DNA of 64,000 nt from Porphyromonas sp. oral taxon 275 (GTDB taxonomy: Bacteria; Bacteroidota; Bacteroidia; Bacteroidales; Porphyromonadaceae), in contig NZ_CP072333.1 in assembly GCF_018127745.1 (NCBI RefSeq), forward strand, positions 1-64,000, written 5' to 3'. This document shows, in pieces, positions 51,323 to 60,735 of the stretch (its first letter is position 1; every line of letters begins with the position of its first letter). The translations under genes were made by a program, and so were the position numbers. The notes below the pieces were generated by a model. The model did not search any database. It saw nothing but the letters and a program-made list of their open reading frames with translations, and had not been told where the DNA came from.

Positions 51323-53722
51323 ATGCCTAGGCGCTGCCTTACCCTCCTCGCTCTACTGCTCCTCCTGGTGCAGCAGGCTCAGGCTCAGTACACCCTCCCG
51401 CTGCAGCCGCGAAGCGGCATCCTACAGCCTGCCACTCAGGCAGAGCCCTCGGCGCGTCGTAGCCGTAGCGTAGGCCCGAGCACCGAGCGCCTCGTCCTGC
51501 CTCCGCTGCCTGCCAGTGCCTATACTGAGGCGCTGGGGCGCGGACAGATGGCACGCGTCTATACCTTTGCTATCGAGCGCCCGCTGGAGCTCGGGGCGGA
51601 GCGCCTCGGGCAGTACCTCACCGATGGGGCGGGCAACTACAGCTGGCAGGCAGTGATCCGCTCGACGGGAGCGCGTAATGTAGGCCTGCGACTCTCGCAC
51701 TTCGCCCTGCCTCACGGCGGACAGCTCTACGTCACGGCGGCGGATGGGACGCGCATCGGGGCGCTGACGGAGCAGAACAATTCGCCCGACAGCCTCCTGC
51801 AGCTACGCCCGCTGGAGGGCGCCAGCCTGACGCTGCGCTACGACTTCCCCGAGGGCTATACGCCGCGCGGGGAGGAGCTCCCCTTCCGCATCGCCGCCGT
51901 CTACCATGGCTTCCGCACCTGGCATCCCGAGGATGACGACTTCGACACGGCACACCCAGGCGAGCCGCTCTACGACCTCGGCGGGCAGCGAGGCATCAAG
52001 GGCCTGCTCTGCGCCCCCAACGTGCTGGCCTATCCCCAGCGCTGGGCTCAGACGCGCAGCACGCTGCAGATCATCGTCGGGGGGACGCAGGCCTCCTCGG
52101 CAGCGCTCATCAATAATACCCGCTCCGACGGCACGCCCTACGTGCTGACCTCGGCGCACTGCATCAATAGCCTCTACAGCGTGACCGATCTGGCGAAGGT
52201 GCGTGCGCGTGCTGCCACGACGGTCTTCTTCTTCGGCTACCAGAGTCCCCAGCGTGCGGGCTATATTCGTCCTGCCGAGGAGCAGACGCTGAGCGGAGCG
52301 AGCCTCGTGGCCTACAATGAGGACTCGGATATGTGCCTCCTGCGCATCGAGGGCCTGCCTAAGGCCAGCGACGGCACCAGCCTCCCCATCCCTGCCGCCT
52401 ACAACCCCTACTTCGCGGGCTGGGATCGTACCGAGCAGCCCACACTCCCTTACTTTGCCATCCATCATCCCGCCAGCAGCACCAAGCGCTACAATGAGGC
52501 CAACGACCGCTCACTCAGCATCGAGGACTATGATATCAGCGGGGCAGGTGGGCGTGCCTGGTGGGGCAAGCACTGGCACGTCCATAGCTGGGCTACGGGG
52601 ACGACGGCCGCAGGCTCCTCGGGTTCGCCGCTTTTCGACGGCTCGGGCTTCATCATCGGGGCCCTCTCGGGTGGAGGCTCGACCTGCGACAGCCCCTATG
52701 ACGACTACTACTGGGCGCTGGCGCGTAGCTGGACGCTCCCCCGAGGGAGCATGGATCGGCTAGGGGGACTAGCGCCACATCTCGACCCTACGGGTAGTGG
52801 AGCGACTACCTGCGCGGGCTACGATCCCCTCGGTACGCGCTTCGTGCAGCGCCTGAGCCTCTTCTACCCCGACCCTGCTACGCCCGACCAGCAGCGCCTC
52901 CTTCCCACCGATACCTACAGCCCGCAGCGCTCGACCCTCGAGCTCGGGAATGTCTTCTCCCTCCCCGCGGAGCAGCGCCTACGTATCCTGGGGGCCTATG
53001 TCGTCTTCCGCAGCACCCGCCAGCTGGCCAAGACCCAGCTGCCGCAGGTAGCCCTCAGCCTCAGTCAGCTGGAGCGCAGTGGCGGCATCGCCCAGCCTAT
53101 CAGCCAGTTTGCCTCCACGCGTATGGGAGCCTACGTCGCCTATGATACGGACAAGGGCGCCTTCCAAGATCTCAGGCGCGCCACGCGTCTCGATAGCATC
53201 GAGGACTTCTTCCCCAATCCCAGCCCCGAGGAACTGAGCCTGCCTGCAGGCGACTACCTCCTCTCGCTGCGCTCGGCCTCGGGCGATAGCCTCGGGCTGC
53301 CGCTGCTGAGCTATTCGGGAGCGCGGAGCGAGACCGACTGGACCGCCTGGATCAAGGGCTTCGATGGTCGCTGGCAGCGTAACCTCAGCCTCCCCAACGG
53401 TGCCTACTGGATCGACCTCCTGGTGGAGACCGCGCAGCCCATACGCCTAGGGCGCAGCAGTACGCAGGCCGAGGAGCCGACCCGCTGCTACGCCTATGGG
53501 CAGCAGCTCTTCCTCGAGGGCGACTTCACCCGCTACACTAGCGTCGAGCTGCGCGTCTACAGCCTCCTCGGCGAACTGATCCAGCGGGACGAGCGCCCCT
53601 TCATGAGCCGCCGTCAGAGCTACCCCGTACAGCTCCCCCAGGGGAACTATCTGGCGGTCTTCACCCTACACCACAGCTCGGGCTCCCAGGAGCGACTCAG
53701 CCTCTACTTCACCCAGCCCTAA
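51323..53722 (+). CDS. Secreted trypsin-like serine protease, lysyl-endopeptidase type, probable T9SS cargo
   Basis: A 799-residue secreted protease. Signal peptide at 1-21 (LTLLALLLLLVQQAQAQ), a propeptide-like region to about 220, then an S1-type catalytic domain: TSAHC near His279, EDSDMCLLRI near Asp336 and AAGSSGSPLFDGSG near Ser432. This order and the Trp/Tyr-rich loops resemble lysyl endopeptidases such as P. gingivalis PepK. The last 80 residues (SVELRVYSLLGELIQ...LPQGNYLAVFTL) fit a type A T9SS sorting domain, so it should be exported across the outer membrane and anchored. Its own promoter lies 46 bp upstream. Confidence 0.82.
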   Translation: MPRRCLTLLALLLLLVQQAQAQYTLPLQPRSGILQPATQAEPSARRSRSVGPSTERLVLPPLPASAYTEALGRGQMARVYTFAIERPLELGAERLGQYLTDGAGNYSWQAVIRSTGARNVGLRLSHFALPHGGQLYVTAADGTRIGALTEQNNSPDSLLQLRPLEGASLTLRYDFPEGYTPRGEELPFRIAAVYHGFRTWHPEDDDFDTAHPGEPLYDLGGQRGIKGLLCAPNVLAYPQRWAQTRSTLQIIVGGTQASSAALINNTRSDGTPYVLTSAHCINSLYSVTDLAKVRARAATTVFFFGYQSPQRAGYIRPAEEQTLSGASLVAYNEDSDMCLLRIEGLPKASDGTSLPIPAAYNPYFAGWDRTEQPTLPYFAIHHPASSTKRYNEANDRSLSIEDYDISGAGGRAWWGKHWHVHSWATGTTAAGSSGSPLFDGSGFIIGALSGGGSTCDSPYDDYYWALARSWTLPRGSMDRLGGLAPHLDPTGSGATTCAGYDPLGTRFVQRLSLFYPDPATPDQQRLLPTDTYSPQRSTLELGNVFSLPAEQRLRILGAYVVFRSTRQLAKTQLPQVALSLSQLERSGGIAQPISQFASTRMGAYVAYDTDKGAFQDLRRATRLDSIEDFFPNPSPEELSLPAGDYLLSLRSASGDSLGLPLLSYSGARSETDWTAWIKGFDGRWQRNLSLPNGAYWIDLLVETAQPIRLGRSSTQAEEPTRCYAYGQQLFLEGDFTRYTSVELRVYSLLGELIQRDERPFMSRRQSYPVQLPQGNYLAVFTLHHSSGSQERLSLYFTQP

Positions 53723-53751
53723 GCCCCCACTTCTCATCCTAATAGTATTGT

Positions 53752-54483
53752 ATGGTCACACCCTACAACGATAATCAGACCCCGAAGGTCGAGCAGGTGC
53801 GCAAGATGTTCAATAACATTGCCCCCAAGTACGACCTCCTCAACCGCATCATCTCGCTAGGCCTCGATCGCTCGTGGCGGCGCAAGGCCCTCGACATGCT
53901 GGCACCCTATGCCCCCAAGCGCGTCCTGGACGTAGCCACGGGGACGGGCGACCTCGCCATCGAGCTGCTGAAGCATGTCCCCAGTGTGCGAGAGGTCCTC
54001 GGGATCGACATCTCGGAGGAGATGATGCGTGTCGGGGCTAGTAAGGTCGCCAGCCTCGGGCTCAGCCAGCAGATCAGCTTCAGTCGTCAGGACTCCACGG
54101 CGACGGATCTGGAGACGGCGAGCTTCGACGCAGCTACGATAGGCTTCGGCATACGCAACTTCACCGATATCCCTGCCGCTGCCCGCGAGCTTCACCGCCT
54201 CCTGCGCCCCTCGGGTGTGCTGGTGATCATCGAGCTAAGTGAGCCTACCAACCGCTTCCTTCACCTTGGCTACAGCCTCTACACACGTACGGTGATCCCT
54301 ATGCTCGGGCGATTGTTGACAGGGGACAAGAGTGCCTATACCTACCTGCCCAAGAGCATCGCCGCCGTCCCGCAGCGCGAGCAGATGACGGAGATCCTGC
54401 GTGTGGCAGGCTTCCGTGAGGCATTCTACCACAGCATCTTCCCCGGTGCCTGCACCATATACATAGGGATCAATGCGGACTAG
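53752..54483 (+). CDS. ubiE: Demethylmenaquinone methyltransferase
   Basis: A 243-residue SAM-dependent methyltransferase for the last step of menaquinone synthesis. It shows VEQVRKMFNNIAPKYDLLNR at the N-terminus, VLDVATGTGDLAIELLK near 60 (SAM site), IGFGIRNFTDIPAAARELHR near 130 and a C-terminal helix with PKSIAAVPQREQM near 202, all typical of UbiE/MenG. Bacteroidales make menaquinone only, so menG would be an equally good name. It lies 29 bp after the protease gene. Confidence 0.95.
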   Translation: MVTPYNDNQTPKVEQVRKMFNNIAPKYDLLNRIISLGLDRSWRRKALDMLAPYAPKRVLDVATGTGDLAIELLKHVPSVREVLGIDISEEMMRVGASKVASLGLSQQISFSRQDSTATDLETASFDAATIGFGIRNFTDIPAAARELHRLLRPSGVLVIIELSEPTNRFLHLGYSLYTRTVIPMLGRLLTGDKSAYTYLPKSIAAVPQREQMTEILRVAGFREAFYHSIFPGACTIYIGINAD

Positions 54484-54533
54484 GGTGAGGGTAAAGCGCG
54501 GCCGCGCGGAAACGGAAATTGAAGATTATTAAC

Positions 54534-54541
54534 TATCTTTA
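54534..54541 (+). promoter_or_regulatory. Probable -7 element of the exopolysaccharide operon
   Basis: TATCTTTA, one base off the consensus, in an A/T-rich patch 88 bp before ATG 54630. Confidence 0.45.
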
Positions 54542-54629
54542 CAAGCGAAAGTGGCTGTGCTACAGCCCTAAGTGCCGAGCACTGCCGTAGGGGAGCACAG
54601 CTGCGTATGTCTTCAAGGCTTGCAGGGAT

Positions 54630-55760
54630 ATGAAGGTATTGCAATTAGGTAAGTTTTACCCGATCAAAGGCGGGGTCGAGTGTGTGATGGAGATCTTCAC
54701 CGAGGGCCTCGCCGAGCGTGGCTATCCGAGTGATATGCTCTGTGCTGCACACGATGGCCACGTGGGTGATATCATCCTTGGTGAGGAGTCGCGTATCATG
54801 TGCGCCCCCTCCCTACTCAAGGTCGCAGCCACGATGATCTCCCCGATGATGATCGTCCGTCTTAGGAAGATCTGTCACGAGTACGACATCATCCATATCC
54901 ACCACCCCGACCCGATGGCGACCCTCGCCTTATTCCTCTCGGGCTATAAGGGACGTGTGGTCCTACATTGGCATAGCGATATCCTCAAGCAGAAGACCCT
55001 GCTGCGCTTCTTCAAGCCTCTGCAGAACTGGCTCATCAAGCGCTCCGACCTCATCCTCGGCACCACGCCAGTCTATGTGGAGGAGTCGCCCTTCCTGAAG
55101 AAGGTGCAGCACAAGACCTCCTACCTCCCCATTGGTACTGACCCCACGCCCTGGCTCTCCGATGAGGTGAAGGAGCTGCGTAGCCGCTATCCAGGCAAGA
55201 AGATCGTCTACAACATGGGGCGCCTCGTCCCCTACAAGGGCTACCATCACTTGATCCAAGCGATGGCCCTGCTGCCCGAGGAGTACATCCTCTGGATTGG
55301 CGGCGATGGCCCACTGCGTGCGGAGCTCGAGGCGCTGGTGAGGGAGCTCGGTCTCGAGCAGCGCGTCGAGATCCTTGGCTATGTCCCCAGCGCTATGAAG
55401 CCCGTCTACTTTGGTGCCTGTGACCTCTTCTGCCTCAGCTCGACGATGAAGACCGAGGCCTATGCCATCGTCCAGGTCGAGGCCATGAGCCTAGGCCGCC
55501 CCATCGTCGCCACCGAGATCCCCGAGTCGGGGGTCTCTTGGGTCAATGCTCACGGTGTCTTTGGGCTGAATGTCCCCGTCGAGGACGCCCCTGCCATGGC
55601 TAAGGCCATCCGAGAGATCTGTGAGAACCCCGACACCTGGCAGCTCTGTAGCCGTGGCGCCCGCCAGCGCTACTACGACGTCTTCACCAAGGTGGAGATG
55701 ATCAATCGCCTCATCGAGATATACACCGACCTACTAGCCCAAACTGATCATAGGAAATAA
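54630..55760 (+). CDS. Glycosyltransferase, GT4 type
   Basis: A 376-residue GT-B glycosyltransferase. The N-terminal half starts MKVLQLGKFYPIKGGVECVM with the acceptor-side GGVE loop; DIIHIHHPDPMATLAL near 89 follows. The C-terminal half has VYNMGRLVPYKGYHHLI near 191, and FCLSSTMKTEAYAIVQVEAM near 270 with the E-x7-E donor-binding motif. It adds one sugar in the repeat unit of the exopolysaccharide. First gene of a colinear set of seven, 12 bp before the initiating transferase. Confidence 0.88.
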   Translation: MKVLQLGKFYPIKGGVECVMEIFTEGLAERGYPSDMLCAAHDGHVGDIILGEESRIMCAPSLLKVAATMISPMMIVRLRKICHEYDIIHIHHPDPMATLALFLSGYKGRVVLHWHSDILKQKTLLRFFKPLQNWLIKRSDLILGTTPVYVEESPFLKKVQHKTSYLPIGTDPTPWLSDEVKELRSRYPGKKIVYNMGRLVPYKGYHHLIQAMALLPEEYILWIGGDGPLRAELEALVRELGLEQRVEILGYVPSAMKPVYFGACDLFCLSSTMKTEAYAIVQVEAMSLGRPIVATEIPESGVSWVNAHGVFGLNVPVEDAPAMAKAIREICENPDTWQLCSRGARQRYYDVFTKVEMINRLIEIYTDLLAQTDHRK

Positions 55761-55772
55761 CAAAGACGCTCA

Positions 55773-56369
55773 ATGAACTGTATCGAACGTTGCCTCAAAC
55801 GAACCTTCGACTTCACCCTAGCACTCGTCTCTCTGGTCCTCTTCTCGCCCGTGATGCTCGTCATCGCGATCCTGATACGACGCGAGGAGCCCGATGGGGA
55901 TGTCATCTACACCCAGGAGCGTGTAGGCTATAAGGGTCGTCCCTTCAAGCTCTATAAGTTCCGCTCCATGTATATGGATGCGGAGAAGGACAATGCTCCT
56001 CAGCTCTATCAGGAGCAGGATCCCCGTCTGACGAAGATCGGCGCCTTCATCCGCGCTCATCACCTGGACGAATTCCCCCAGCTGTGGAACGTCATCAAGG
56101 GGGATATGTCCTTCGTCGGCCCTCGCCCCGAGCGTCAGTACTTCATCGACCAGATCAGCGCTGTGCGTCCCGACTACGAGCGTCTCTATGCGCTCCGCCC
56201 AGGGCTCTTCTCCTTCGCGACGCTCTACAACGGCTATACCGACACCCTGGAGAAGATGCTCCGTCGCCTCGACCTAGATATCAAGTACCTAGAGAACTAC
56301 TCCCTCTGGACCGACATCAAGATCATCTTCCTGACCTCCCAGTCCATCATCTTCGGCAAGAAATTCTAG
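55773..56369 (+). CDS. Initiating sugar-phosphate transferase (WbaP/WcaJ-like, short form)
   Basis: A 198-residue monotopic membrane enzyme that transfers a sugar phosphate from UDP-sugar to undecaprenyl phosphate, starting the repeat unit. RTFDFTLALVSLVLFSPVML (12-31) is the re-entrant membrane helix; PFKLYKFRSMYMDAE near 54, LDEFPQLWNVIKGDMSFVGP near 94 and PRPE follow, the conserved catalytic core with the Asp-Glu pair. Only the catalytic domain is present, as in EpsL/PglC-type enzymes. Confidence 0.92.
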   Translation: MNCIERCLKRTFDFTLALVSLVLFSPVMLVIAILIRREEPDGDVIYTQERVGYKGRPFKLYKFRSMYMDAEKDNAPQLYQEQDPRLTKIGAFIRAHHLDEFPQLWNVIKGDMSFVGPRPERQYFIDQISAVRPDYERLYALRPGLFSFATLYNGYTDTLEKMLRRLDLDIKYLENYSLWTDIKIIFLTSQSIIFGKKF

Positions 56370-56372
56370 CAC

Positions 56373-57296
56373 ATGAATCTGAATAAATCTCTACGCTCCT
56401 GGCGTGTGGGGCTCCTGGCCTCAGTGCTCCTCCTCGCTACCTCCTGCGACCAGGTCTATCGCACCAACTACCTTCGCGACATGGAGGTCGCCAAGACCTA
56501 TGGCGTCAAGTACGACATGGGGCTGACCATACAGAAGGGAGACAAGCTCAGCATCCTGGTCAGCAGCATCCGCAATCCCGAGCTGACCATCCCCTTCAAC
56601 CCGCCTCAGCAGACCACCACGACGGCGAAGACGCCATCAGGGAAGCGTATAACGGCCCCAGTGAGTAACGTCAGCCAGTTCCCCACGGTCAACTTCCCCG
56701 AGGGTGTCACGCCCACCCCTTCGCCTGCGGCCCAGATCGCCTACCTCGTAGATGCAGAGGGCTGCATCCAGTTCCCCCTGCTCGGCTCGGTCAAGGTCAC
56801 GGGGATGACGCTCGATCAGGTGAGTGAGTACCTGCGTACGCGCCTCGTCTCGGAGAAGTACCTGATGGATGCCCACGTCACGACGACCTTCGATAACCTC
56901 CGAGTCTACCTCCTCGGGGCGCTTGGTGTTCATGATAAGGATCGATTCAATAACAACGAGTTCCCCAATAAGGGGGTCTTCCACCTAGATGATCCTCAGA
57001 CCAATATCCTAGAGCTCGTCGCTCAGGCAGGCGGTCTGATGGAGCAGGCCAACTATGAGCGCCTCAACATCATTCGCAAGGAGCCCAAGGGCTATGTCAT
57101 CTATCGTGTGAACCTGCTCTCCAGCGGCCTCTTCGAATCTCCAGCCTTCATTCTACGCCAGAACGACATCGTCTACGCCGAGTACAAGTACCGTCGTGAC
57201 TCTGAGCAGCGCACCTCACAGGTGCTGACCTACACCTCGACGATCGTCTCCTCGCTCGTCTCCCTGCTGGCTATCGTCACATTCTTCAAGAAGTAA
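56373..57296 (+). CDS. Polysaccharide export lipoprotein (Wza-like)
   Basis: A 307-residue outer-membrane lipoprotein: signal LLASVLLLATSC with lipid Cys25. The polysaccharide export domain shows MGLTIQKGDKLSILVSSIRN near 50 and IAYLVDAEGCIQFPLLGSVK near 125, then an SLBB-like region (VYLLGALGVHDKDRF, NILELVAQAGGLMEQANYER). It ends with a hydrophobic helix near the C-terminus (IVSSLVSLLAIVTFF), likely the pore helix. It starts 3 bp after the transferase and works with the kinase 6 bp downstream to carry polymer out. Confidence 0.92.
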   Translation: MNLNKSLRSWRVGLLASVLLLATSCDQVYRTNYLRDMEVAKTYGVKYDMGLTIQKGDKLSILVSSIRNPELTIPFNPPQQTTTTAKTPSGKRITAPVSNVSQFPTVNFPEGVTPTPSPAAQIAYLVDAEGCIQFPLLGSVKVTGMTLDQVSEYLRTRLVSEKYLMDAHVTTTFDNLRVYLLGALGVHDKDRFNNNEFPNKGVFHLDDPQTNILELVAQAGGLMEQANYERLNIIRKEPKGYVIYRVNLLSSGLFESPAFILRQNDIVYAEYKYRRDSEQRTSQVLTYTSTIVSSLVSLLAIVTFFKK

Positions 57297-57302
57297 GGAT
57301 CT

Positions 57303-59708
57303 ATGGCCACCCACGACTCTTCAGCCTCTGCCAACAAGGCGCAGGGGATGGACTTCAACCTGATTGACGTCTTCTTCTACCTGCTTCGCTACTGGCCCAT
57401 CTACATCGTCAGTATCGCGGCCTTCTGTATCCTTAGCATGTACCGCAATGCACGCATGCCCTACACCTATCAGTCCTCCATCCAGGTACTGATCCGTGAG
57501 GCCTCGCAGCGTACGATGCTGGATGCGGATATGGTGCGCGTGATGCGCAATACCTCGCGCCTCAACATGGAGAACGAGAAGCTCCAGTTCTCCTCCCGCA
57601 GCATCCTCGAGCGCGCAGTGCATACGGTCAATGCCAATGTCCTGTATCGTGTCAATGAGGGTCTGCGCTCCGTAGAGCTCTACGATCGTGCTCCCTTCTC
57701 GATGCGCTTCCTCGACAGCCTGGACAATACCTCCTCCTGGGAAGTGACCTACCAAGACGCTGGGCATGTAGGCATCCGCCGTGTGGGGAGCGATCAGGTA
57801 CAGAAGGTGCCCCTCAATGTCCCTGTACGCCTTGGCAAGGAGCAGTTCATCGTCGAGCCCCGCTCCAACTTCAATAGCCCCTGGGACCACAAGGAGATCA
57901 AGGTTGACCGCATGTCCTTCAGCAACACCGTACGCTACTACCAGCATGCTGTCGTTGTCTCACAGCCTCTGGAACGCTCTTCGACACTGAGTATCACGCT
58001 CCAGGACCGCTCCAAGCGCAAGGCCCTCGATATCCTCCTGGCGCAGGTCGCTGCCTACAACCGTGAGGACGAAGAGGTGCGCAACCAGATCTCTAAGAAT
58101 ACCGCAGACTTCGTCAACGAGCGTATCGCTGCCCTCAGCGAAGAACTCGGGATCGTCGAGGAGGACATGGAGCACTTCATGGTCAAGACCCGTACCATCG
58201 ACTACGATGGTAAGGTGATGCGCTACAATGCTCGTTCGGCTGAGACAGAAGTCGAGGCCTACGAACTCGAGACGCAGCTCAAGCTCGTCTCCTTCATGCT
58301 CTCGCAGCTCAGCAGTCCCTCCAAGGCCAATGACTTCATGCCGCTGAATATCGGTATCAATGCCCCTGGTCTGGACGAACTCATCGCTCAGTACAACCAG
58401 CTGCAGCTGCAGCGCAACAAGCTCGTCGAGGCCTCTGGTGGTAGCGTCGCTAACCCCGTCATCACCAACTACGACCAGGCCCTCAAGGAGCAGCGTGCCG
58501 CCACCATCGAGGCGCTCAACCGCTATGCCTCGGTCCTCCGCGTACGTCTGCAGAACTCCAACGGGCAGCAGTCTACCCTCGCCGGTGCCCTCCCCGACGT
58601 CTCGAGCAAGGGCCGTGAGAAGGCTGAGATCGAGCGCCGCCTGGCCATCCGTGAGCGCCTCTACACCGAGCTGCTCAACAAGCGCGAGGAGTATGCCCTG
58701 CGCCAGGCCATGACCCAGGATAGCGCCTATGTCCTCGATATGGACGACGCTCCCTCTGGCCCCGTCAGCCCGAATAACTTCCGCACCTTCATGATCGCCT
58801 TCCTGCTGGGGCTCGTCGTGCCTAGCATCTTCTTGATCATCCGCCTTGTGGTCGACACCAAGATCCACACGCGTAAGGATATAATGGACCGCGTCACGAT
58901 CCCCTTCCTCGGGGACGTGCCCCGTGCAGAGAAGAGCAAGGAAGGGCTCGGCCGTGTCGTCAGTGCTCAGGGTACCGATAGTGTGAGCGAAGCCTTCCGC
59001 GTCCTGCGTGAGAACCTCCGCTTCATGATCGGGACCAATGACAATAGCCCCAAGCGCATCATCTTCACCTCCTTCGGTGAGTCCGCGGGTAAGAGCTACG
59101 TGTCCTACAACCTTGCCCTCACGCTCATGGCCTCGGGTAAGCGCGTGGTGCTCGTCGACCTTGACCTGCGTAAGGGGACGATCTCCCGCCGTCTCGGCCT
59201 CCGTGGCGCTGGCGTCAGTGAGTTCCTCGCCAATCCGCAGATGAAGCTCAGCGACATCCTGCGCAAGGATCCCGCACATCCCGAGCTCGCTGTCATCGTC
59301 TCTGGTGCCGTACCGCCCAATCCTACCGAGCTGCTCCTGCACCAGCGCTTCGATGACCTGGCTGAGATGCTGACCGAGCAGTTCGACTACGTCCTCTACG
59401 ACAACGTGCCCTTCGGTAGCGTCGCCGATGCTGCTATCGCCAACCGTGTCGCTGACCTCACGCTCTTCGTGCTGCGTGCTGGTAAGTTTGACCGCCGCGC
59501 TATGCCTGACCTGCAGCGTATCTACGATGATCAGGTGCTGACCAATATGGCCATCATCCTCAACGATGCTCAGGGCAGTGGCCACGGCTATGGTTACGGC
59601 TATGGCTACGGTTATGGCTACGGCTACGGCTATGGCTACGGCTATGGTCACAAGAAGCGTACTCTGCGTCAGCGCATCATGCACCGCCTAGGCTTCAAGG
59701 TGAAGTAG
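57303..59708 (+). CDS. Polysaccharide co-polymerase with BY-kinase domain (Wzc-like)
   Basis: An 801-residue inner-membrane protein that controls chain length and export. First membrane segment at about 30-50 (YWPIYIVSIAAFCILSMY), a periplasmic Wzz domain with coiled-coil parts to about 490, second segment near 495-518, then a bacterial tyrosine kinase domain: Walker A FGESAGKSY near 592, A' VVLVDLDLRKG near 614, and B-like VLYDNVPFG near 697 in place of the more common (I/V)DTPP. The C-terminus holds a run of ten Tyr alternating with Gly (about 759-779), the autophosphorylation cluster, then a basic tail. Same operon as the exporter. Confidence 0.93.
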   Translation: MATHDSSASANKAQGMDFNLIDVFFYLLRYWPIYIVSIAAFCILSMYRNARMPYTYQSSIQVLIREASQRTMLDADMVRVMRNTSRLNMENEKLQFSSRSILERAVHTVNANVLYRVNEGLRSVELYDRAPFSMRFLDSLDNTSSWEVTYQDAGHVGIRRVGSDQVQKVPLNVPVRLGKEQFIVEPRSNFNSPWDHKEIKVDRMSFSNTVRYYQHAVVVSQPLERSSTLSITLQDRSKRKALDILLAQVAAYNREDEEVRNQISKNTADFVNERIAALSEELGIVEEDMEHFMVKTRTIDYDGKVMRYNARSAETEVEAYELETQLKLVSFMLSQLSSPSKANDFMPLNIGINAPGLDELIAQYNQLQLQRNKLVEASGGSVANPVITNYDQALKEQRAATIEALNRYASVLRVRLQNSNGQQSTLAGALPDVSSKGREKAEIERRLAIRERLYTELLNKREEYALRQAMTQDSAYVLDMDDAPSGPVSPNNFRTFMIAFLLGLVVPSIFLIIRLVVDTKIHTRKDIMDRVTIPFLGDVPRAEKSKEGLGRVVSAQGTDSVSEAFRVLRENLRFMIGTNDNSPKRIIFTSFGESAGKSYVSYNLALTLMASGKRVVLVDLDLRKGTISRRLGLRGAGVSEFLANPQMKLSDILRKDPAHPELAVIVSGAVPPNPTELLLHQRFDDLAEMLTEQFDYVLYDNVPFGSVADAAIANRVADLTLFVLRAGKFDRRAMPDLQRIYDDQVLTNMAIILNDAQGSGHGYGYGYGYGYGYGYGYGYGYGHKKRTLRQRIMHRLGFKVK

Positions 59709-59738
59709 CCTTGTGCTACTAAGCCTGCCTCCGAGCTT

Positions 59739-60719
59739 ATGATCCCTTCTGCACCTCAGCCTCGGCTCACGGTCATCGTACCGGCGTACAACGTCGCCCC
59801 TTGGCTCGAGCAGTGCATCCAGTCCATCCGTCAGCAGAGCCTCACCGACCTCGAGATCATCGTGGTCGATGACGGCTCGACTGATGCGACGGGCGAGCTC
59901 CTAGAGGCCTGGGTCGCTGAGGAGTCTCGGCTCAAGGTCCTACACCAGCCCAATGCGGGGCAGTCAGCGGCACGCAACCGAGCCCTCGAGCTCGTCCGCA
60001 GCCCCTACTTCACCTTTGTTGACGGAGATGATTACCTCAGTCCCGACGTGCTCGAGGAGGCAGTCGCTCTGCTGGAGTCCGAGCCTGAGCTCGGGCTGGT
60101 AGAGTTTGGCTTCGTCGAGGAGTATCCCGACGGACGGTGCCAGCCGCAGCTCCACAGCTCACTACGCTATACCTCGCTCGAGGCCGTGCGTAGCCTCGCC
60201 CTGTCGGCAGAGGTCTCCGGTATGCCCTGGGGGAAGGTCTACCGCAGCTCTGTGGCCTCTGACCTACGCTTCCCCGAGGGGCGGATCTTCGAGGATACCC
60301 CCTTCGTGCTGGAGGTGCTCATGAGGAGTACGGCCTACGCCTACCTCCCGAGCTGTGGCTACCACTACCGCGTCATGCGCTCGGGTAGCTCCACTGAGCG
60401 CTGGGATGGGCGCCTTTGCCACCTCTTCGAGAACGTCCTAGAGCTCCGCGATCGGCTCATCGATCGTGATTCGCCCTACCGCCCGCTGGTCAATGAGCTC
60501 CTCCTCAGACGGCTCATCATCTTTGTCCTCTGGGCCGACCGCCATCGCTCCGAGCAGCCTGGCCTGCTGGCTCTGCTGCTGCCCTATACACGCTCCCTGC
60601 GAGGAGAGCCCCTTGCCCCAGGAGGCTGGGGCATACGGCTGAGGAATCAGCTCTTCCTCAGAGCTCCTCGCCTCTTCCTCGGGATCAAGCGACTCCTCCC
60701 TACACCTCAATATAGTTAG
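59739..60719 (+). CDS. Glycosyltransferase, GT2 type
   Basis: A 326-residue GT-A glycosyltransferase with LTVIVPAYNVAPWLEQCIQS at residues 9-28, IIVVDDGSTDATGELLEAW near 46 and FTFVDGDDYLSPDVLEEAV near 90 (DxD metal site). The remainder is helical and holds no membrane segment, so the enzyme is cytoplasmic or peripheral. It adds another sugar to the lipid-linked repeat unit. It starts 30 bp after the kinase gene. Confidence 0.9.
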   Translation: MIPSAPQPRLTVIVPAYNVAPWLEQCIQSIRQQSLTDLEIIVVDDGSTDATGELLEAWVAEESRLKVLHQPNAGQSAARNRALELVRSPYFTFVDGDDYLSPDVLEEAVALLESEPELGLVEFGFVEEYPDGRCQPQLHSSLRYTSLEAVRSLALSAEVSGMPWGKVYRSSVASDLRFPEGRIFEDTPFVLEVLMRSTAYAYLPSCGYHYRVMRSGSSTERWDGRLCHLFENVLELRDRLIDRDSPYRPLVNELLLRRLIIFVLWADRHRSEQPGLLALLLPYTRSLRGEPLAPGGWGIRLRNQLFLRAPRLFLGIKRLLPTPQYS

Positions 60720-60735
60720 TCCCTCCACTCTGCCC

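Noticed and set aside
57960..59684. 574-residue minus-strand frame opposite the Wzc-like gene
   Set aside because: Shadow of a clear family member in the same place; no motifs of its own.
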